Assembly (NCBI GenBank): GCA_005884335.1
Contig: VBCJ01000166.1
Span: 1 to 6,269, forward strand
Source of the DNA: Betaproteobacteria bacterium
Lineage (GTDB): Bacteria > Pseudomonadota > Gammaproteobacteria > Burkholderiales > SG8-39
Length of the DNA: 6,269 nucleotides
Reading direction: 5' to 3'
Shown: positions 5,395 through 6,269 of the stretch, piece by piece
Position numbering within the stretch: position 1 is the stretch's first letter
Layout of the letters: the number at the start of each line of letters is the position of its first letter
The notes under the pieces: model-generated
Databases searched by the model: none
Seen by the model: the letters and a program-made list of their open reading frames with translations, nothing else
Told to the model about the DNA's origin: nothing
Position numbers and translations under genes: made by a program

Positions 5395-5841
5395 ATGCAG
5401 CGTATCGCGATGTTTCTTGCAATCCTGGGCGCCGGCGCGTCGGCCGCGCTCATCGGCGGCTGCAAGAGCCCGCCGACTCAGTCGGAGATGGCCGCCTACG
5501 ACTACGGCCCCCGCCCGGAAAAATACGAGAAGCTCATCCGGGACTCCCTCTGGCCCAAGCTCCTCGATCCGGGCAGCGCGATCGTCGAGTTCAAGGCAGG
5601 ACCCAAGCAGCTCTTCCAGCAGGAGACGGCGCTGCGCCCGCTCCGATACGGCTGGGGTGTCTGCGTGTGGATCAACGACAAGAACGCGCGCGGCGTCTAC
5701 GACGGCCCCTACCCGATGGTATTTTTCATCCGCGACGGGAAGATCGTCGCGACGAACGGCGGGCCGGACGACAACATCATCGGCTGGCGCTACGCGCGCA
5801 CCGGGTGCAACGAGCTCGGCGCGCCGTTTTGGACGCCCTGA
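5395..5841 (+). CDS. Small lipoprotein, unknown function, copy 1 of a tandem pair
   Basis: A 148-residue secreted protein. A lipoprotein signal peptide covers 1-22, with a hydrophobic core and lipobox LIGGC (C23 would be lipidated), so it should be anchored in the inner or outer membrane facing the periplasm. The mature part carries DYGPRPE (about 36-42), a DPGSA block typical of small lipoproteins with a 'DP.SA' strand, EFKAGPK, YGWGVCV, INDKNARG, YPMVFFIRDGK and a final TGCNE. Two cysteines (in GVCV and TGCNE) are shared with the next gene and could form a disulfide. I do not recognise a named family and no function is assigned. The ATG start is fixed by GGAGGA (5385-5390), four bases away. 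It is 18 bases after the aldo/keto reductase and 11 bases before the best start of its paralogue, so it sits in an operon. Confidence 0.82.
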   Translation: MQRIAMFLAILGAGASAALIGGCKSPPTQSEMAAYDYGPRPEKYEKLIRDSLWPKLLDPGSAIVEFKAGPKQLFQQETALRPLRYGWGVCVWINDKNARGVYDGPYPMVFFIRDGKIVATNGGPDDNIIGWRYARTGCNELGAPFWTP

Positions 5842-5852
5842 TCGAACAGCCC

Positions 5853-6269
5853 GTGCGCTTCCTCATGGGGATCTTCGCCGCGACCTCGATCGCCCTAGGG
5901 TCGCTCACCGGGTGCCAATCTCCTCCGCTGACCCGCGAAGAACTCGCGGTCCTTGATTACGGCCCGCGCCCGGAGGACCACGAAAAAATCGTCCGCGACT
6001 ATCTGAGAACCCGTCTGGTGGAGCCCGATTTCGCGTTGATCGAGTTCAAGGCCGGGCCCAAGCCCCTCTACCAGAAAGAAACGGTCTTGGGCGAGCGCCA
6101 GTACGGCTGGGCGGTGTGCGTGATGATCAACGACAAGGATCGACGCGGCGCCTACGAGGGGTTCTACCCGATGGTTCTCTACATTCGCGACGGGAACGTC
6201 GTCGCCGCAAACGGGGACGGACTGGAGCGCGCCGCGGGCGTCCGCTACGCGCACGCGCAATGCCGGGAG
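5853..6269 (+). CDS. Small lipoprotein, copy 2 of the tandem pair (cut by right edge)
   Basis: Open for 139 codons to the window end with no stop. Hand alignment to copy 1 over about 106 residues gives roughly 55 percent identity. Shared blocks are DYGPRPE, EFKAGPK, YGW.VCV, INDK, YPMV, IRDG and the final C.E, where the two cysteines of copy 1 are kept. The GTG start at 5853 gives a signal peptide MRFLMGIF... ending in lipobox LTGC, with Cys about residue 21. TTG at 5829, overlapping copy 1, and ATG at 5865, which would drop the N-terminal Arg, are alternatives. No strong Shine-Dalgarno is visible, so coupling to copy 1 is likely. It should be a membrane-anchored periplasmic protein of unknown function. 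Divergence between the copies shows an old duplication rather than a recent one. Confidence 0.8.
   Translation, partial: MRFLMGIFAATSIALGSLTGCQSPPLTREELAVLDYGPRPEDHEKIVRDYLRTRLVEPDFALIEFKAGPKPLYQKETVLGERQYGWAVCVMINDKDRRGAYEGFYPMVLYIRDGNVVAANGDGLERAAGVRYAHAQCRE

Noticed and set aside
5417..5956. 179-codon frame overlapping the first lipoprotein
   Set aside because: Out-of-frame shadow dominated by Ser, Arg and Thr. The overlapping frame has a signal peptide, lipobox, good ribosome site and a conserved paralogue.

Overview
The window is a GC-rich, gene-dense bacterial fragment. Gene content points to a proteobacterium, most likely a betaproteobacterium or close relative: an anthraniloyl/salicylyl-CoA-type monooxygenase, a GGDEF protein with a MASE1-like membrane part, a Prx6-type peroxiredoxin and small lipoproteins. 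This is inference from protein character; there is no rRNA or marker gene here. No mobile element, tRNA, rRNA or CRISPR array was seen. Non-ATG starts are common: of nine genes, five appear to start with GTG, TTG or CTG.

Layout. (1) 1-1424, minus strand: a two-gene unit. A stand-alone FAD-dependent aromatic-CoA-type monooxygenase (288-1424) is followed, 41 bases downstream, by the N-terminal 82 codons of a methylenetetrahydrofolate-reductase-like protein (246 down to the left edge). (2) 1425-1588: a divergent control region with two imperfect 31-bp direct repeats spaced 41 bp apart and a consensus TATAAT. (3) 1589-2554, plus: a diguanylate cyclase (GGEEF) with a shortened MASE1-like membrane sensor. 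(4) 2655-3095, plus: a DUF1761 four-helix membrane protein. (5) 3105-3734, minus, convergent with it: a small class III nucleotide-cyclase-like protein with several substituted active-site positions. (6) 3735-3981: an AT-rich leader region with a good -10 box and a 12-bp perfect palindrome. (7) 3982-6269, plus: a tightly packed run of a broken 1-Cys peroxiredoxin (CTG start, internal deletion plus frameshift), an aldo/keto reductase starting one base after the peroxiredoxin stop, and two tandem paralogous lipoproteins, the second cut by the right edge.

How they may work together. The left unit looks catabolic (aromatic acyl-CoA hydroxylation beside a folate/flavin-type enzyme). The middle carries second-messenger and membrane proteins with no visible link to each other. 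The right run looks like a redox or stress operon (peroxide reduction, carbonyl reduction, envelope lipoproteins) whose first gene has been damaged. The points most worth a second look are the peroxiredoxin lesions, the paired operator-like repeats, the monooxygenase lacking its usual fused reductase next to an MTHFR-like gene, and the lipoprotein duplication.
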